A stretch of 64,000 nt of DNA from Bacillus suaedaesalsae (GTDB lineage: Bacteria > Bacillota > Bacilli > Bacillales > SA4): positions 116,933 to 180,932 of the forward strand of contig NZ_JAFELM010000021.1 in the NCBI RefSeq assembly GCF_016890225.1, read 5' to 3'. A model generated the notes under the pieces. The model made no database searches. It saw only the letters and a program-made list of their open reading frames with translations, and was not told where the DNA came from. This document shows positions 63,656 through 64,000 of this stretch, piece after piece; the first letter of the stretch is position 1, and the number at the start of each line of letters is the position of its first letter. The position numbers and the translations under genes are program-made.

Positions 63656-64000
63656 TATTGCGGATAGTGTGAAAAGACAGTATAAATTTAAACTAAAATC
63701 ATATATAGGAGCATTTACGACGTTAATTGCCGTTCAAGTTGTTGCGATGTTATTTTCCTCGACAGGAACAGGAGGATATGGAACAAGTTCAGAAAGTTAT
63801 TCAATTAATGTAAGTTATTATTCAGCCAATTTAATTATTGCATTTACAATGCTATGGTCGTTTATAACATCTGTTCTTATCACTACAAAAGCATATAGAT
63901 ATGAAGACTTTATGTTTGTTACAAACCGTTTAACAAGTAGTCTTTCAAATGTTCTATTTCTGTTAACAGCCAGTATAGTTGGAGGAATATCAGCTATGTT
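63633..64000 (+). CDS. ABC transporter permease (partial, runs off the right edge)
   Basis: About 122 codons are visible, from ATG 63633 or 63636; GGAGGG lies six to nine bases upstream. The start overlaps the ATPase gene by about 23 bases. Membrane segments are seen at about 27-44, 66-86 and 108 onward, with a Gly/Ser-rich external loop between the first two. Its position after a YtrB-like ATPase makes it the membrane partner. The C-terminal end is outside the window. Confidence 0.75.
   Translation, partial: MMSLTEVSIADSVKRQYKFKLKSYIGAFTTLIAVQVVAMLFSSTGTGGYGTSSESYSINVSYYSANLIIAFTMLWSFITSVLITTKAYRYEDFMFVTNRLTSSLSNVLFLLTASIVGGISAM

Noticed and set aside
1-64000. CRISPR array, tRNA, rRNA or insertion sequence
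   Set aside because: No regular repeat-spacer pattern, no tRNA-like cloverleaf, no rRNA sequence and no transposase were recognised by eye; a formal search was not possible.

Overview
The window is about 64 kb of AT-rich DNA from a low-GC, endospore-forming Gram-positive bacterium of the Bacillaceae. The evidence is the recN-spoIVB-spo0A block, strong GGAGG-type ribosome binding sites with many TTG and GTG starts, and a gene order that follows the yqi/yqj region of the Bacillus subtilis chromosome (spoIVB, spo0A, yqiK, bkdR, bkd operon, brxB, artPQR, yqjA, yqjC-E, dinB, rnz, namA, yqjP, yqjQ, yqjW, yqjX). No rRNA, tRNA, CRISPR array or intact transposase was seen.

Bases 1-5.4 kb carry sporulation genes (recN tail, spoIVB, spo0A with 0A boxes and a sigma-H-like promoter), a DUF3231 gene, a YycC-like gene, a glycerophosphodiesterase and yqzF. 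From 5.4 to 15.8 kb lies the branched-chain keto-acid module: the sigma-54 activator BkdR, a clear -24/-12 promoter, then ptb-bcd-buk-lpdV-bkdAA-bkdAB-bkdB, which converts Leu, Ile and Val to acyl-CoAs and recovers ATP through Ptb/Buk. A decayed FAD dehydrogenase gene follows. mutA-mutB-meaB (16.4-21.5 kb), and later mce and yqjD (28.8-30.7 kb), supply most of the propionyl-CoA to succinyl-CoA route, which takes up the propionyl-CoA made from Ile and Val. The biotin carboxylase subunit is not in the window. Between them sit brxB, an arginine ABC transporter with three candidate ARG boxes, yqjA, an L,D-transpeptidase, a CAP-domain protein, a methyltransferase and the 30-residue protein Prli42.

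Bases 31.9-42 kb hold a VanZ-like gene, a frameshifted aldo/keto reductase, a chemoreceptor, an aldehyde dehydrogenase/DUF779 pair with a cre site, a decayed nucleotidyltransferase, a CheW-like protein, dinB, rnz, a histidine phosphatase, a YciI-like protein and a KinB-like sensor kinase. The most unusual part is 43.1-45.3 kb. A small Sec-secreted protein resembling EndoU-type toxin nucleases is followed by an unrecognised gene in the position of an immunity gene. The pair sits between an intact lysE-type exporter gene and a second, short, degenerate copy of the same gene.

Bases 45.3-54.3 kb hold namA, an FAD oxidase with a half-size MFS protein, an acetyltransferase, yqjP, yqjQ, a 61-residue PAS protein, a YitT-type membrane protein and two unknown membrane proteins. 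From 54.4 to 59.8 kb are two ECF sigma/DUF4179 anti-sigma pairs, divergently arranged around a serine hydrolase, with promoters that share AAC-N18-GTCTA. The end of the window has an SOS-controlled Y-family polymerase (yqjW-yqjX), a NUDIX hydrolase, and a YtrA-type GntR regulator with a perfect palindromic operator and its ABC transporter, which runs off the right edge.

All functional calls are from reading the sequence and from family knowledge. No database search was run.
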